Assembly: GCA_024401475.1 (NCBI GenBank)
Contig: JAKSKZ010000012.1
Location: 22,091 to 86,090, forward strand
Direction of reading: 5' to 3'
DNA: 64,000 nucleotides
Origin: Paludibacteraceae bacterium
GTDB taxonomy: Bacteria; Bacteroidota; Bacteroidia; Bacteroidales; Paludibacteraceae
Shown here in pieces: positions 1-8,113 of the stretch. The position numbers and the translations under genes were made by a program. Numbering within the stretch: position 1 is the first letter of the stretch; every line of letters starts with the position of its first letter. Below the pieces are notes generated by a model that was given only the letters and a program-made list of their open reading frames with translations, was not told the origin of the DNA and searched no databases.

Positions 1-359
1 TTCCCTCTTTTAGGCCACGATCGTATCCGTATCGTTCGGCGGTGCCCTCGTCGGAAAGGATTTTGAGTTCCGCTTCGTATCGGGCATACTCCTCGTCGGA
101 AAGGGCGGAGATGCGTGCTTTGTCGATGAGCGCCTTGAGCTCGTCGTCTGCGCGGTCGTAAAGTTTTGGGTCAAAGCTTACCATGTTGCCAATGTTTTTG
201 ATTGTCTGTATCCAAATCTCTTCGTCTGATGGGTTCTCCTTTTCGTCAAAGTTGAAGTTGGGAAGTGAAATGAAGTATTTTCGACGAGGGTGAAAACACC
301 GATTAGATACCCCTCACTTTTTTTCATAAAGAGAATGTAAAAGAAGTCGTCGCCGTTTG
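1..359 (-). pseudogene. Broken 3' copy of an Rpn-family nuclease gene
   Basis: Bases 21-283 are identical, base for base as far as I can read, to 514-776 inside the intact Rpn gene immediately upstream on the same strand (offset 493). Beyond 283 the copy jumps: 285-308 matches 863-886 with two differences, so about 86 bp of the intact gene (777-862) are missing and the frame is shifted. From 309 to 359 similarity to the neighbour is lost. The copied part encodes the spacer after the nuclease core and the start of the Arg-Gly-Lys repeat tail; it runs off the left edge, so its 3' end is unknown. It has no start of its own in frame. I read it as a truncated, decaying tandem paralogue. Confidence 0.8.
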
Positions 360-1247
360 TTACAACGCCTCGATTTCTGAAATGGTCAAATTCGTGATTT
401 TTGCAATGGTCTCCGAGTCGAATCCCTCCTCCTTCATGTTTTTTGCCGTCTGGATGATGCCTCGTTTTAACCCCCGTTTGTCTCCAATTTCGATGCCTTC
501 TTTTATGCCTCGGTCGTATCCGTATCGTTCGGCGGTGCCCTCGTCGGAAAGGATTTTGAGTTCCGCTTCGTATCGGGCATACTCCTCGTCGGAAAGGGCG
601 GAGATGCGTGCTTTGTCGATGAGCGCCTTGAGCTCGTCGTCTGCGCGGTCGTAAAGTTTTGGGTCAAAGCTTACCATGTTGCCAATGTTTTTGATTGTCT
701 GTATCCAAATCTCTTCGTCTGATGGGTTCTCCTTTTCGTCAAAGTTGAAGTTGGGAAGTGAAATGAAGTATTTTCGCATTCTGTCCCAAATAATCTTCCC
801 GGTGGCGAGGTTGCATTCCGCTGTTTGAGTGATTACGTCGGTCAATTCATTCCTGGGTACGCCGAGGATGAAAACGCCGATTAGATGAGGAATGTCATGT
901 TCCCTTTCGCTCCAAACCGCTCCCTTGCCAATGTGCTTGTCCATCAGATTGTAAAGGTAATAATTTGCTCTCGTAAGGAAAAATCGGTGGCCATAATTTT
1001 GCATTTCGACAATCACATCGTTTCCGTTGTCGAGAGTGCATCGAAGGTCGAAGGTTACACCCCGATGGGTTTCGCGAGCCTTGGTGCATTCTACGTTTTC
1101 GAATACAAGGCTCTCAATGTGGCCATACTCTTTCCCGATAATGATGTTGAGGAATCTTTTCATGACTTTCTCGTCGCCAAAGCAACGCTTAAATCCGAAA
1201 TCCGTTCTCAAATCAATAAAAACAGGTCGTTTGTCTATAAGTCTCAT
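360..1247 (-). CDS. Rpn family recombination-promoting nuclease / PD-(D/E)XK transposase-like protein
   Basis: 295 aa. The N-terminus (FIDLRTDFGFKRCFGDEKVMKRFLN) followed by a conserved VEMQNYGHRFFLTRANYYLYNLM block and an LIGVFILG strand is typical of the Rpn/TIGR01784 family, PD-(D/E)XK DNA endonucleases related to transposases; VEMQ supplies the E-x-Q form of the active site. The C-terminus (about 242-295) has the usual RGIKEGIEIGDKRGLKRG repeats and a short helical end. E. coli RpnA is a DNase that promotes RecA-independent recombination; the cellular role here is unknown. The start is the first ATG, 62 bases downstream of a TAnnTTTG box. These genes are often multicopy in Bacteroidota, and a broken copy lies just downstream. 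Confidence 0.85.
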   Translation of the reverse strand: MRLIDKRPVFIDLRTDFGFKRCFGDEKVMKRFLNIIIGKEYGHIESLVFENVECTKARETHRGVTFDLRCTLDNGNDVIVEMQNYGHRFFLTRANYYLYNLMDKHIGKGAVWSEREHDIPHLIGVFILGVPRNELTDVITQTAECNLATGKIIWDRMRKYFISLPNFNFDEKENPSDEEIWIQTIKNIGNMVSFDPKLYDRADDELKALIDKARISALSDEEYARYEAELKILSDEGTAERYGYDRGIKEGIEIGDKRGLKRGIIQTAKNMKEEGFDSETIAKITNLTISEIEAL

Positions 1248-1308
1248 CTCTTAAATTTTGGGTTAAACAAAACAGTTGCTCGTAACGATTTTGTGTAGAG
1301 CTTTTCTG

Positions 1309-1316
1309 CAAAGTTA
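1309..1316 (-). promoter_or_regulatory. Promoter -7 box of the Rpn gene
   Basis: TAACTTTG on the minus strand fits the Bacteroidota TAnnTTTG -7 consensus, 62 bases from the ATG. No clear -33 TTTG was found. Confidence 0.5.
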
Positions 1317-1514
1317 GGAGAAATATTGGATATGTAAAAATTATGGTCGTTTCTTTTCTTGTCTGTTGAAGAATAGTCATAAAAATGGACTATGTAGGAT
1401 TTTAACACCTTATCGATTATATCCTACGGGGAAAATGTCGGGAGATTTCCTCCTTTTCTACCAACATAAAATCCCAAAGTCTCAATGGATTGCAAGGTAG
1501 GTATCCCTAAAAAG
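1317..1514. other. Intergenic stretch without a gene
   Basis: AT-rich spacer between the Rpn promoter and the terminator of the ROK unit. I see no open frame of note and no clear repeat or RNA motif in it. Confidence 0.5.
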
Positions 1515-1542
1515 AAGGAGTGTGCCAATCAGCACACTCCTT
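1515..1542 (-). terminator. Rho-independent terminator of the TonB receptor-MFS-ROK unit
   Basis: Perfect 11-bp stem (1515-1525 with 1532-1542), 6-base loop, followed on the minus strand by TTTTT. It lies 28 bases past the ROK stop codon. Confidence 0.85.
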
Positions 1543-1569
1543 GCTATGTTTGGAAAGTTTTGCTAATGA

Positions 1570-2538
1570 TTATTTAGCGTCCCAACCCAATGCTGATGCA
1601 CCCAAAACGGCTGCGTCTGCATCCTTCATGCCTGAGAATAGGACCTTAACTTTGTTCTTGAAGATTGGCATTAGATTGTCTTCCATGGCTTTCTTCAAAG
1701 GCACGAGAAGAAGGTCGCCTGATTTTGCCAAACCACCGAACAATACGATTGCTTCTGGACTGCTGAACTTGATGAAGTCTGCCAATGCAGCACCCAAAAC
1801 CTCGCCTGTGAATGCGAAGATGTCCTTTGCAATGGCATCGCCAGCCTTAGCGGCGTCAAATACATCTTTTGATGTGATTTGGTCTGCTGGAATCTTACGC
1901 AACAAAGAGTCTTCGTTGGCTCTCTTCTCCAAGAATTCTCTTGCTGTGCGTGCTACACCTGTTGCTGATGTGTAGGTCTCCAAACAACCCTTGTTGCCAC
2001 ATCCGCAAGGACGGCCGTTGCGCTCTACGATGACGTGGCCCAACTCTCCTGCAAAACCGTCGTGTCCGTAGATGAGTTGTCCGTTGGCGATGACACCGCT
2101 ACCAACGCCTGTACCCAAAGTGATCATGATGAAATCCTTCATGCCTTGAGCCACGCCGTACTTCATCTCGCCGATGGCTGCAGCGTTAGCGTCGTTGGTC
2201 AATGCAACAGGAACACCCAATTTCTCAGACATCATCTTGGCAAAAGGAACGATGCCCTTCCAAGGAAGGTTAGGAGCGTGCTCGATGTTTCCTGTATAGA
2301 AGTTGGCGTTAGGTGCACCAACACCGATACCTTGGATTTTATCCATGCCACAAGTGTCTGCCACCAATTTTGCGATACCGTCGCAAAGTGCGTTCATATA
2401 GTTGTCTAACTCTTGGTAAGCTTGCGTTTTGATTGAGTTAGAAGCCAAAACCGTACCTTTTTGGTCAACGATTCCGAAAACGGTGTTTGTTCCACCGATG
2501 TCGATTCCCACTACATTGGGTTTCATTTCGTTTTTCAT
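1570..2538 (-). CDS. ROK family sugar kinase (glucokinase/mannokinase type)
   Basis: 322 aa. ATP-dependent phosphorylation of a hexose at the 6-OH in the cytoplasm is the family role; the exact sugar cannot be read from sequence. Visible are the phosphate-1 motif GIDIGGTNT (11-19), the catalytic Asp in TNDANAA (D116), the adenosine-site GTGVGSG (142-148), and the ROK zinc site formed by H168 and the CGCGNKGC cluster (C178, C180, C185). Length is normal for the family. It is the last gene of a unit with the sugar permease upstream (18-base gap) and the TonB receptor, and the terminator at 1515 follows. Context suggests it traps sugar released from beta-mannan or a related glycan, i.e. glucose or mannose; this is inference. 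Confidence 0.9.
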   Translation of the reverse strand: MKNEMKPNVVGIDIGGTNTVFGIVDQKGTVLASNSIKTQAYQELDNYMNALCDGIAKLVADTCGMDKIQGIGVGAPNANFYTGNIEHAPNLPWKGIVPFAKMMSEKLGVPVALTNDANAAAIGEMKYGVAQGMKDFIMITLGTGVGSGVIANGQLIYGHDGFAGELGHVIVERNGRPCGCGNKGCLETYTSATGVARTAREFLEKRANEDSLLRKIPADQITSKDVFDAAKAGDAIAKDIFAFTGEVLGAALADFIKFSSPEAIVLFGGLAKSGDLLLVPLKKAMEDNLMPIFKNKVKVLFSGMKDADAAVLGASALGWDAK

Positions 2539-2556
2539 AAAATTCTATTTTAATTA

Positions 2557-3942
2557 TTAATTCTGTTGTTCGTTTTTCTTTGTCTTACATCCGATGAATC
2601 CGTACCATGCCAAATATGCGTAGCAAGCCAAAGGCACCGCAAATGCCAATTGTGGATTCAATACGTCTGCCAATAGACCTTGCAATGGAGGAACTACCGC
2701 TCCTCCTAAAATCATCATCACTAATAGGGAAGAGCCTTGAGAAGTATATCTTCCTAAATTGCGGATGCCTAATGTAAATACGTTAGAGAACATGATGGAG
2801 TTGAATAGACCTACGGAAAGAATTGTCCAAAGTGAAGCAGCTCCTTGCGTGTTGAGCATGATGAGAATCAACGCCATGTTTACGATGGCAAACATTCCCA
2901 ATGTTCTGGATGGAATGGATTTTGCCATGATGAACACTACGAAATTGAGTGTTAAGAAGAGAATGAAATAGATGGTGTCTTTGAACTCAACGCCTGTAAT
3001 GTTGTAAATGAGGGCAAAAGCTGCGGCTCCGGTTAATAGCATTAATCCATATTTCGTTGTCTTCTCAAGTCCGCTCATGGAGATGGAACCCATGAATCGG
3101 CCAATCATCGCACCTCCCCAATAGAAGGATAGAAGCGAACTTGCTTGGAGCTCTGCCATGCCATGAACCTCCTTCATGAGCGACACCAAGTTGCTTCCGA
3201 TGGTCACCTCGCCACCTACATAGCAGAAAATACCGAACATTCCGAATACGAGATTGGGATGTTTCAAAGCTCCGATAGGATCATTGTCCGAGTCGTTTCC
3301 CTCCGTTTCGATGTTAGGGATCTCGGCAAAAAAGATGATACCTGCCAAGATGAAAAGAACACTTGCCAAGATGAGGTAAGGTATTTGTACGGCTGACGCG
3401 CCTTGTGCATTCTCACCGAAATATTTGAATACGAAATAACCACCGACAACAGGGGCCAGTGTTGTTCCCAATGAGTTGAATGCTTGTGATAAGTTAAGAC
3501 GACTGGATGATGTCTCTGCTGATCCTAATTGAGCAACCAACGGGTTGGCTGCAATCTGCAAGAAGGTGAATCCTGTGCCCAAAAGGAAGAGGGCCGAGAG
3601 GAAAATTAGGAACTCAGGCTCTTCTGATTTTGCCTCGACAAAGAAGAGGAAGCAAGCGGTGGCGGAAATCATCAAACCGCTACCAATCATGTTCTTGTAG
3701 CCTATTTTCCGAATCGGGTCGCCTACGGTTGCTGAAATGCAGAAATAAATCAATGAGATGATGAAGTAAGCCGCAAAGAAGGCAAACTGCACCAAGTTGG
3801 ATTGAAAGTGCGAAAGCTGGAATACTCCTTTCAAATAAGGAATCAGAATGTCGTTCATGCAAGTGATGAATCCCCACATGAAGAATAGGGTGGTCAGCGT
3901 GGCCAATGGAACTAAATAGTTCACTTTATTATTCTCTCCCAT
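2557..3942 (-). CDS. MFS sugar transporter, FucP/GluP type
   Basis: 461 aa inner-membrane protein with about 12 hydrophobic segments. The start region (LATLTTLFFMWGFITCMNDILIPYLK) is the signature of the fucose/glucose/galactose:H+ symporters (FucP, GluP). Conserved features further on include the NPLVAQLG and LNLSQAFNSLG blocks after TM4-5. It imports a monosaccharide with protons. It sits 28 bases downstream of the TonB receptor and 18 bases upstream of the ROK kinase, so outer-membrane uptake, inner-membrane import and phosphorylation are encoded in one unit. Substrate is not resolvable by eye; glucose or mannose fits the neighbouring mannanase. Confidence 0.92.
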   Translation of the reverse strand: MGENNKVNYLVPLATLTTLFFMWGFITCMNDILIPYLKGVFQLSHFQSNLVQFAFFAAYFIISLIYFCISATVGDPIRKIGYKNMIGSGLMISATACFLFFVEAKSEEPEFLIFLSALFLLGTGFTFLQIAANPLVAQLGSAETSSSRLNLSQAFNSLGTTLAPVVGGYFVFKYFGENAQGASAVQIPYLILASVLFILAGIIFFAEIPNIETEGNDSDNDPIGALKHPNLVFGMFGIFCYVGGEVTIGSNLVSLMKEVHGMAELQASSLLSFYWGGAMIGRFMGSISMSGLEKTTKYGLMLLTGAAAFALIYNITGVEFKDTIYFILFLTLNFVVFIMAKSIPSRTLGMFAIVNMALILIMLNTQGAASLWTILSVGLFNSIMFSNVFTLGIRNLGRYTSQGSSLLVMMILGGAVVPPLQGLLADVLNPQLAFAVPLACYAYLAWYGFIGCKTKKNEQQN

Positions 3943-3970
3943 AATTTTATGTTATTTAATCTTGTTGTCT

Positions 3971-6397
3971 TTAAAAGTCTAATTGTATTTTGAAATTTAA
4001 TCGTCTTCCTGTCAGATAGTTGGGGACTGCATATTGCATGTTTGAAACATCGGTCACCCAATAGTAGGAGTTGACGTTGCGGATGTCAAGCAAGTTGAAG
4101 ACTTCGGCATTGAACGAAAGTCGTTTCGCCCAAGCGAAGACCTTCTTCTCGAAGATTTTGTCTTTCCCCTTTTCAAGAGCATAAATGGCTCCTATGTCAA
4201 CACGTCGATAGTCGGGTGTCCTGAATTCGTAATCACCACGTTGGCTGTGCGGTGGTGCGAAAGGAAGTCCGTCTGCCCAAGCTAACTTGAGGTTGAACTT
4301 GAGTTTCTGATAGCCTGGAATGTAGTCTTGGAAGAAGAACGAAATGTTGTATCGTTGGTCGGTTGGACGGGCTATTTTGCCTTTGCCGTCGCCGTAGATG
4401 TCCTCTTGGGTCTGCATTACAGAAAGGGAAATCCACGAGTCTGTGCCGGGAACGAATTCACCGAACAATTTCATGTCGATACCTGCCGCATAGCCGTCTG
4501 CACAATTCTCGCCAGCATAAACAATCTTCACGTTGTCAACGCTGTATGGGTTGATGCGGTCCAAGTATTTGTAGTAAATTTCGGTGGTGAACTTGAAGGG
4601 TCTATTCCATGAACGGAAATAGTAGTCGCCTCCGAGTAATACCTGATAAGAGCGTTGTGCCTTTAGTTTGTTGTTGAGTTGGATCTCCGTGTTGCCGTTG
4701 GCCGTCGTTACCGTATCTCGAATTTCCTTAAAGAAGGGAGCCTGATAGTAGATACCTGTGGCAAGGCGGAACCCGAAGTTTTTCTCCCAGTTTGGAAACC
4801 AAGTAACGGAGGCGCGAGGGCTGATCAACAACTCCTTGTTGAAATCCCAGTAGTTGGCGCGTACACCACCCGTGAGCGAAATTTTACCGATGTCCGTCCT
4901 TTTCTCGTAGGTGTCTTGGAGATAGCCTAAGAAACGGTTGGATGTCAAGTCGTAGTCAGCATTGGTGTTGTAATAAAGTGCCAAATAGTCGGGGTGGGTT
5001 GGTACGGAGTATCCTGCCGAGTCTCTTATTTCCCACTCGTTTACTTTGTCGCTCATCACTTCTCTTTGATAAGTCAATCCCCATTTCAACGTGTTGGAGA
5101 GGAAGTTGATGCTTCCGAGTTGGGTGATGTTCGTCACCGTGACGTCCAAGTAGTTGCGGGCGTGCTCTTGGTATCTTCCTATTCCGTCGCTGAGGTTGGT
5201 GGTTGCCGTGTTGCTTCCGTCAACGTCGCCGAGTCTGTATTCTCCAGCAATGTCGTAAGTCTCTTCCTCCGAAGTGTTGAAAGAGGCGGCCATTATGCCT
5301 AATGTCACGTTGCTGGTAGGTTTGTAGTTGAATGTCAGTGCCCCGAATAGCGTTTGAAAGAGGTCTTTTTCTTGCCCGTCAAAATAGACGGTAAATGACT
5401 TCATGTTGGTCATCGTTCCGAAAGAGGTCTCTCTGCTTGTTGGCCTAAATTGATAGTCGTTTCTTGAAAAGTTGCCAAGGAATGAAACCTCCGTCTTCGG
5501 AGTGAAGGCGTAGGTCATATACGTTTGATAGTCAAAAAAGTTCGGATCGTATTCTCCCTCCGTTTCCAATGACCCGAGAAGGTAGGCGGATGTCTTGTAG
5601 CGTACGCCATGAACTTGTGTGAACTTTTTGTTAGCGGAACCGAGATAGGCTGATGCTCCCAAAAGACTGGCAGAGGCGGAACCTTCAAAATGTGAAGGCT
5701 TTTTATATCGGATGTCGAGCACGGAAGACATTTTGTCTCCGTATTGGGCACTGAATCCACCAGACGAGAATTTCACCTCATCCACCATGTCGGGATTGAC
5801 GAAACTAAGACCCTCTTGTTGGCCCGCGCGGATAAGCATAGGTCGGTAAACCTCTATGTCGTTGACATATACGATGTTCTCGTCGTAGTTTCCTCCTCTG
5901 ACGGAGTATTGAGAACTGAGTTCGTTGTTGGAACTGACGCCTGCTTGTGTGGAGATAAGTGCGTCGATGGCCGAGCCCGATGCACTAGGCATCACTTTCA
6001 GCCCTTCCACGTCTAATGTCTGAACGGAGTTTTTTTGCTTGGCGTATTCCACCACTTCGATTCCTTCCATCACTTGACTGTCTTCCGTCATTTTTTGGCG
6101 GACGTGCAAGGTGTCTTGTTTAGTCGAAAGCCTAACATCTTTGGTGAGGAATCCGACATAGGAGAAACGCAGGGTGATGCTATCTCGTTGCGTGGAAGTT
6201 TGGAATTGGAATTTTCCGTTGGCGTCGGAGTTGGCTCCGTTTGTCGTTCCGACGGCCACCACCGTGACAAACTCCATAGGCGAACCGTTCTGATCTACAA
6301 CGTCACCGGATACGAATATATTCTTGGCTTCTACGCTATTGCTTAGAAGCAAGAGAAACATTGAAAAAAGTACGGTGAGTTTGTGTGTCATTACCAT
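3971..6397 (-). CDS. TonB-dependent outer-membrane receptor with carboxypeptidase-regulatory-like domain
   Basis: 808 aa. A signal peptide (about 1-24) is followed by a carboxypeptidase-regulatory-like beta domain (about 27-110), a plug domain (about 125-235; SVRGGNYDENIVYVNDIEVYRP) and a long 22-strand-type barrel ending RRLNFKIQLDF with a terminal Phe. It imports a substrate across the outer membrane using TonB energy. It differs from SusC proteins: it is shorter and no SusD lipoprotein lies beside it. It is the first gene of a unit with the sugar permease and ROK kinase, so an oligosaccharide substrate is the natural guess, but a metal or cofactor cannot be excluded. ATG at 6397 is used; a second in-frame Met two codons later (6391) is equally possible. 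Confidence 0.88.
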   Translation of the reverse strand: MVMTHKLTVLFSMFLLLLSNSVEAKNIFVSGDVVDQNGSPMEFVTVVAVGTTNGANSDANGKFQFQTSTQRDSITLRFSYVGFLTKDVRLSTKQDTLHVRQKMTEDSQVMEGIEVVEYAKQKNSVQTLDVEGLKVMPSASGSAIDALISTQAGVSSNNELSSQYSVRGGNYDENIVYVNDIEVYRPMLIRAGQQEGLSFVNPDMVDEVKFSSGGFSAQYGDKMSSVLDIRYKKPSHFEGSASASLLGASAYLGSANKKFTQVHGVRYKTSAYLLGSLETEGEYDPNFFDYQTYMTYAFTPKTEVSFLGNFSRNDYQFRPTSRETSFGTMTNMKSFTVYFDGQEKDLFQTLFGALTFNYKPTSNVTLGIMAASFNTSEEETYDIAGEYRLGDVDGSNTATTNLSDGIGRYQEHARNYLDVTVTNITQLGSINFLSNTLKWGLTYQREVMSDKVNEWEIRDSAGYSVPTHPDYLALYYNTNADYDLTSNRFLGYLQDTYEKRTDIGKISLTGGVRANYWDFNKELLISPRASVTWFPNWEKNFGFRLATGIYYQAPFFKEIRDTVTTANGNTEIQLNNKLKAQRSYQVLLGGDYYFRSWNRPFKFTTEIYYKYLDRINPYSVDNVKIVYAGENCADGYAAGIDMKLFGEFVPGTDSWISLSVMQTQEDIYGDGKGKIARPTDQRYNISFFFQDYIPGYQKLKFNLKLAWADGLPFAPPHSQRGDYEFRTPDYRRVDIGAIYALEKGKDKIFEKKVFAWAKRLSFNAEVFNLLDIRNVNSYYWVTDVSNMQYAVPNYLTGRRLNFKIQLDF

Positions 6398-6434
6398 GTT
6401 GCTTGATAGGTGGATATATCCTCCCTATGATTTA

Positions 6435-6442
6435 TGCAAAAA
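6435..6442 (-). promoter_or_regulatory. Promoter -7 box of the TonB receptor unit
   Basis: TATTTTTG on the minus strand, 38 bases before the ATG; fits TAnnTTTG. Confidence 0.6.
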
Positions 6443-6559
6443 TAGTTTTTTTTTGGTAAATAACTTCTTTTTGGTGTGATTAATGAAGAGGGAAAACTTA
6501 TGCGTAGGAATCAATGTTATGGTCTATTGGGAGACTGTTGACTATATGTTTTGAAAACA

Positions 6560-6582
6560 AAAGGCGTGTCTTGCACGCCTTT
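6560..6582 (-). terminator. Terminator after the DUF4380-like gene
   Basis: 9-bp stem AAAGGCGTG/CACGCCTTT with a 5-base loop, followed on the minus strand by GTTTTC. It separates the mannanase unit from the TonB receptor unit. Confidence 0.75.
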
Positions 6583-6599
6583 GTTCTTTTTTATTCCTT

Positions 6600-7529
6600 T
6601 TACAATCTATCCAAATAAGCAACTACTTCTGCTTCGGAAACTTCTTTCTCGAATGGATGGATTCTCCATATCTCGGAGGTTTCGGTAAAGCCGCCAGGGG
6701 GGATGGTCTCGAATGGAGCATGGTATTCCATTTCAAGAAGCGAACTCTCTTTGTGGTCTGTTGCAAAGCTGTAAACTTCCACCTCTCGTTGTTCTGGGTG
6801 GATGCTTGCAGGGGCGTGGTGGGCAAACTCAATCGTCAACAAGTTTTTACCCGAAAGGGAAGCCATAAATGGGCGGCTTGGCGTGATGAACGCCTTGGCG
6901 GTGCACTCTTCGTGCTCTTTGTCTTTTAGCAATGGAGTGAATGAGAAATACCCATTCTCCACCTTGTATGTGGAGTACCCTTGATGTGGGTGTGTCGGAT
7001 CGGAAACTTCCACTTGGCTGGCTTCGGCAGGCACGAAGTTGAGGTTGTGTCCGTTCACGCGTGTCACCAACCACAAGTCCCAAGAAACGGGCTCTTTGCG
7101 GATGTTTTCGGCTCTTACTTCGAAGACTACCTCGTTGTTGTCTGTAATGATGATGCTTTTCGTGAAACGAATGCCGCTGATAGGACTTTCAGGTCCTTTC
7201 AAAACGATTTTGTTTTCGCCTATTCGTTCCGCTTCAAACTCTCCGTAACTGATGTATGGATCAGGTGGCCAAAAGAGGTCTGAATCTTTCTTTTCGGGAT
7301 TCAAATCTTGATGCTTCCACCATTGGCTTTGCGGACCGATCCAAACTTCATGGCCATTGTAGGCCTTGAAATCGAGATTGGTAGGTGAGGCCAAAGGGTG
7401 AGGTCCATTCCATTGAGAGGCGTTGCTCTCCAATAGATTTTCGCTGCCGTCGTATTGCAAAGAGACGATTCGTCCGCCAACCTCGGGTAGGATGCCTATC
7501 TTGATTTTTTTGTATGCTAATTCAATCAT
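6600..7529 (-). CDS. DUF4380-like galactose-mutarotase-fold protein
   Basis: 309 aa, no signal peptide, so cytoplasmic. The sequence (GILPEVGGRIVSLQYDGSENLLE near the start, then GGxR-type turns and WDLWLVTRVNGHNLNF) resembles the aldose-1-epimerase/galactose-mutarotase beta-sandwich, specifically DUF4380-type proteins; I do not see the two canonical catalytic His plus Glu clearly, so epimerase activity is unproven. Its start overlaps the stop of the preceding small lipoprotein gene by one base (TAATG), which implies translational coupling. It lies in the GH26 mannanase unit, so a role in handling sugars set free from the polymer is likely. Confidence 0.7.
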   Translation of the reverse strand: MIELAYKKIKIGILPEVGGRIVSLQYDGSENLLESNASQWNGPHPLASPTNLDFKAYNGHEVWIGPQSQWWKHQDLNPEKKDSDLFWPPDPYISYGEFEAERIGENKIVLKGPESPISGIRFTKSIIITDNNEVVFEVRAENIRKEPVSWDLWLVTRVNGHNLNFVPAEASQVEVSDPTHPHQGYSTYKVENGYFSFTPLLKDKEHEECTAKAFITPSRPFMASLSGKNLLTIEFAHHAPASIHPEQREVEVYSFATDHKESSLLEMEYHAPFETIPPGGFTETSEIWRIHPFEKEVSEAEVVAYLDRL

Positions 7530-8038
7530 TATTTTGTCTCCAATTTAGAACCAATGTAGCGTTCGATTTCGGTGATGGCTCTTTTTGCCTTCTCGTCGGT
7601 AATCGGTGTTTTGACGGTGTCTTTTACCGCATGACAATTCATCCAAGAACCCATCATGAAGCCTTTGGCGCTATAAGAAGTGTCTTGTCTGGTAATCTCT
7701 TGCTTGCCTGAGAAGATGCCTTCCAAAACGGTATGAATGGAATCACCCAATTCTTTACAGCTCAAATTGACGGTAAATGTAGTGTCTTGGAATTTGTATC
7801 TTGCAAATTCTGCATCAACACTGTCGTTGCCGTTAGGCGCTAAACTGAATAGTTTGTCGCCTCCGCCCACACGCTCGACGAGAATGTAGTCGTATTTCTT
7901 GTCGCTTGAGTCAGCTGGTTGTGCAACAACAGCTGCTGCCTCGACTTTTGCTTTCTTTGAATTTTTGCATCCGCCATATGTGTTGAACGCACATGCAGAG
8001 CAAAGCAATAATAATATGCCAATCTTCCTTTTGCTCAT
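7529..8038 (-). CDS. Small secreted protein, probable lipoprotein, unknown function
   Basis: 169 aa. A basic-hydrophobic signal (MSKRKIGILLLLCSACAF) ends near Cys24 in TYGGC; that Cys followed by a KNSKK spacer suggests lipidation, though the lipobox is imperfect. The rest is a compact, charged domain with a DTTFTVNLSCKELGDSIHTVL segment. I do not recognise the family with certainty. It sits between the GH26 mannanase (75-base gap) and the mutarotase-fold gene (one-base overlap), so it is probably co-transcribed with both. A surface or periplasmic accessory role in glycan use is inference only. Confidence 0.65.
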   Translation of the reverse strand: MSKRKIGILLLLCSACAFNTYGGCKNSKKAKVEAAAVVAQPADSSDKKYDYILVERVGGGDKLFSLAPNGNDSVDAEFARYKFQDTTFTVNLSCKELGDSIHTVLEGIFSGKQEITRQDTSYSAKGFMMGSWMNCHAVKDTVKTPITDEKAKRAITEIERYIGSKLETK

Positions 8039-8077
8039 CGTTCTCTATTTAGAGGTTTTGCTTAGATTAATTAGAGA

Positions 8078-8099
8078 AGGGAGAGATAGCTCTCTCCCT
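8078..8099. other. Stem-loop between the mannanase and lipoprotein genes
   Basis: Perfect 9-bp stem (8078-8086 with 8091-8099) and a 4-base loop in the 75-base gap. No U-tract follows on the minus strand, so it is more likely an mRNA stabiliser or processing site, or a partial attenuator, than a full terminator. Confidence 0.5.
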
Positions 8100-8113
8100 A
8101 TTATTGTTTGATT

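Noticed and set aside
2759..2971. Plus-strand ORFs opposite the minus-strand genes (and similar frames elsewhere)
   Set aside because: They are antisense shadows of well-supported genes, with low-complexity or biased composition and no promoter or family signature.
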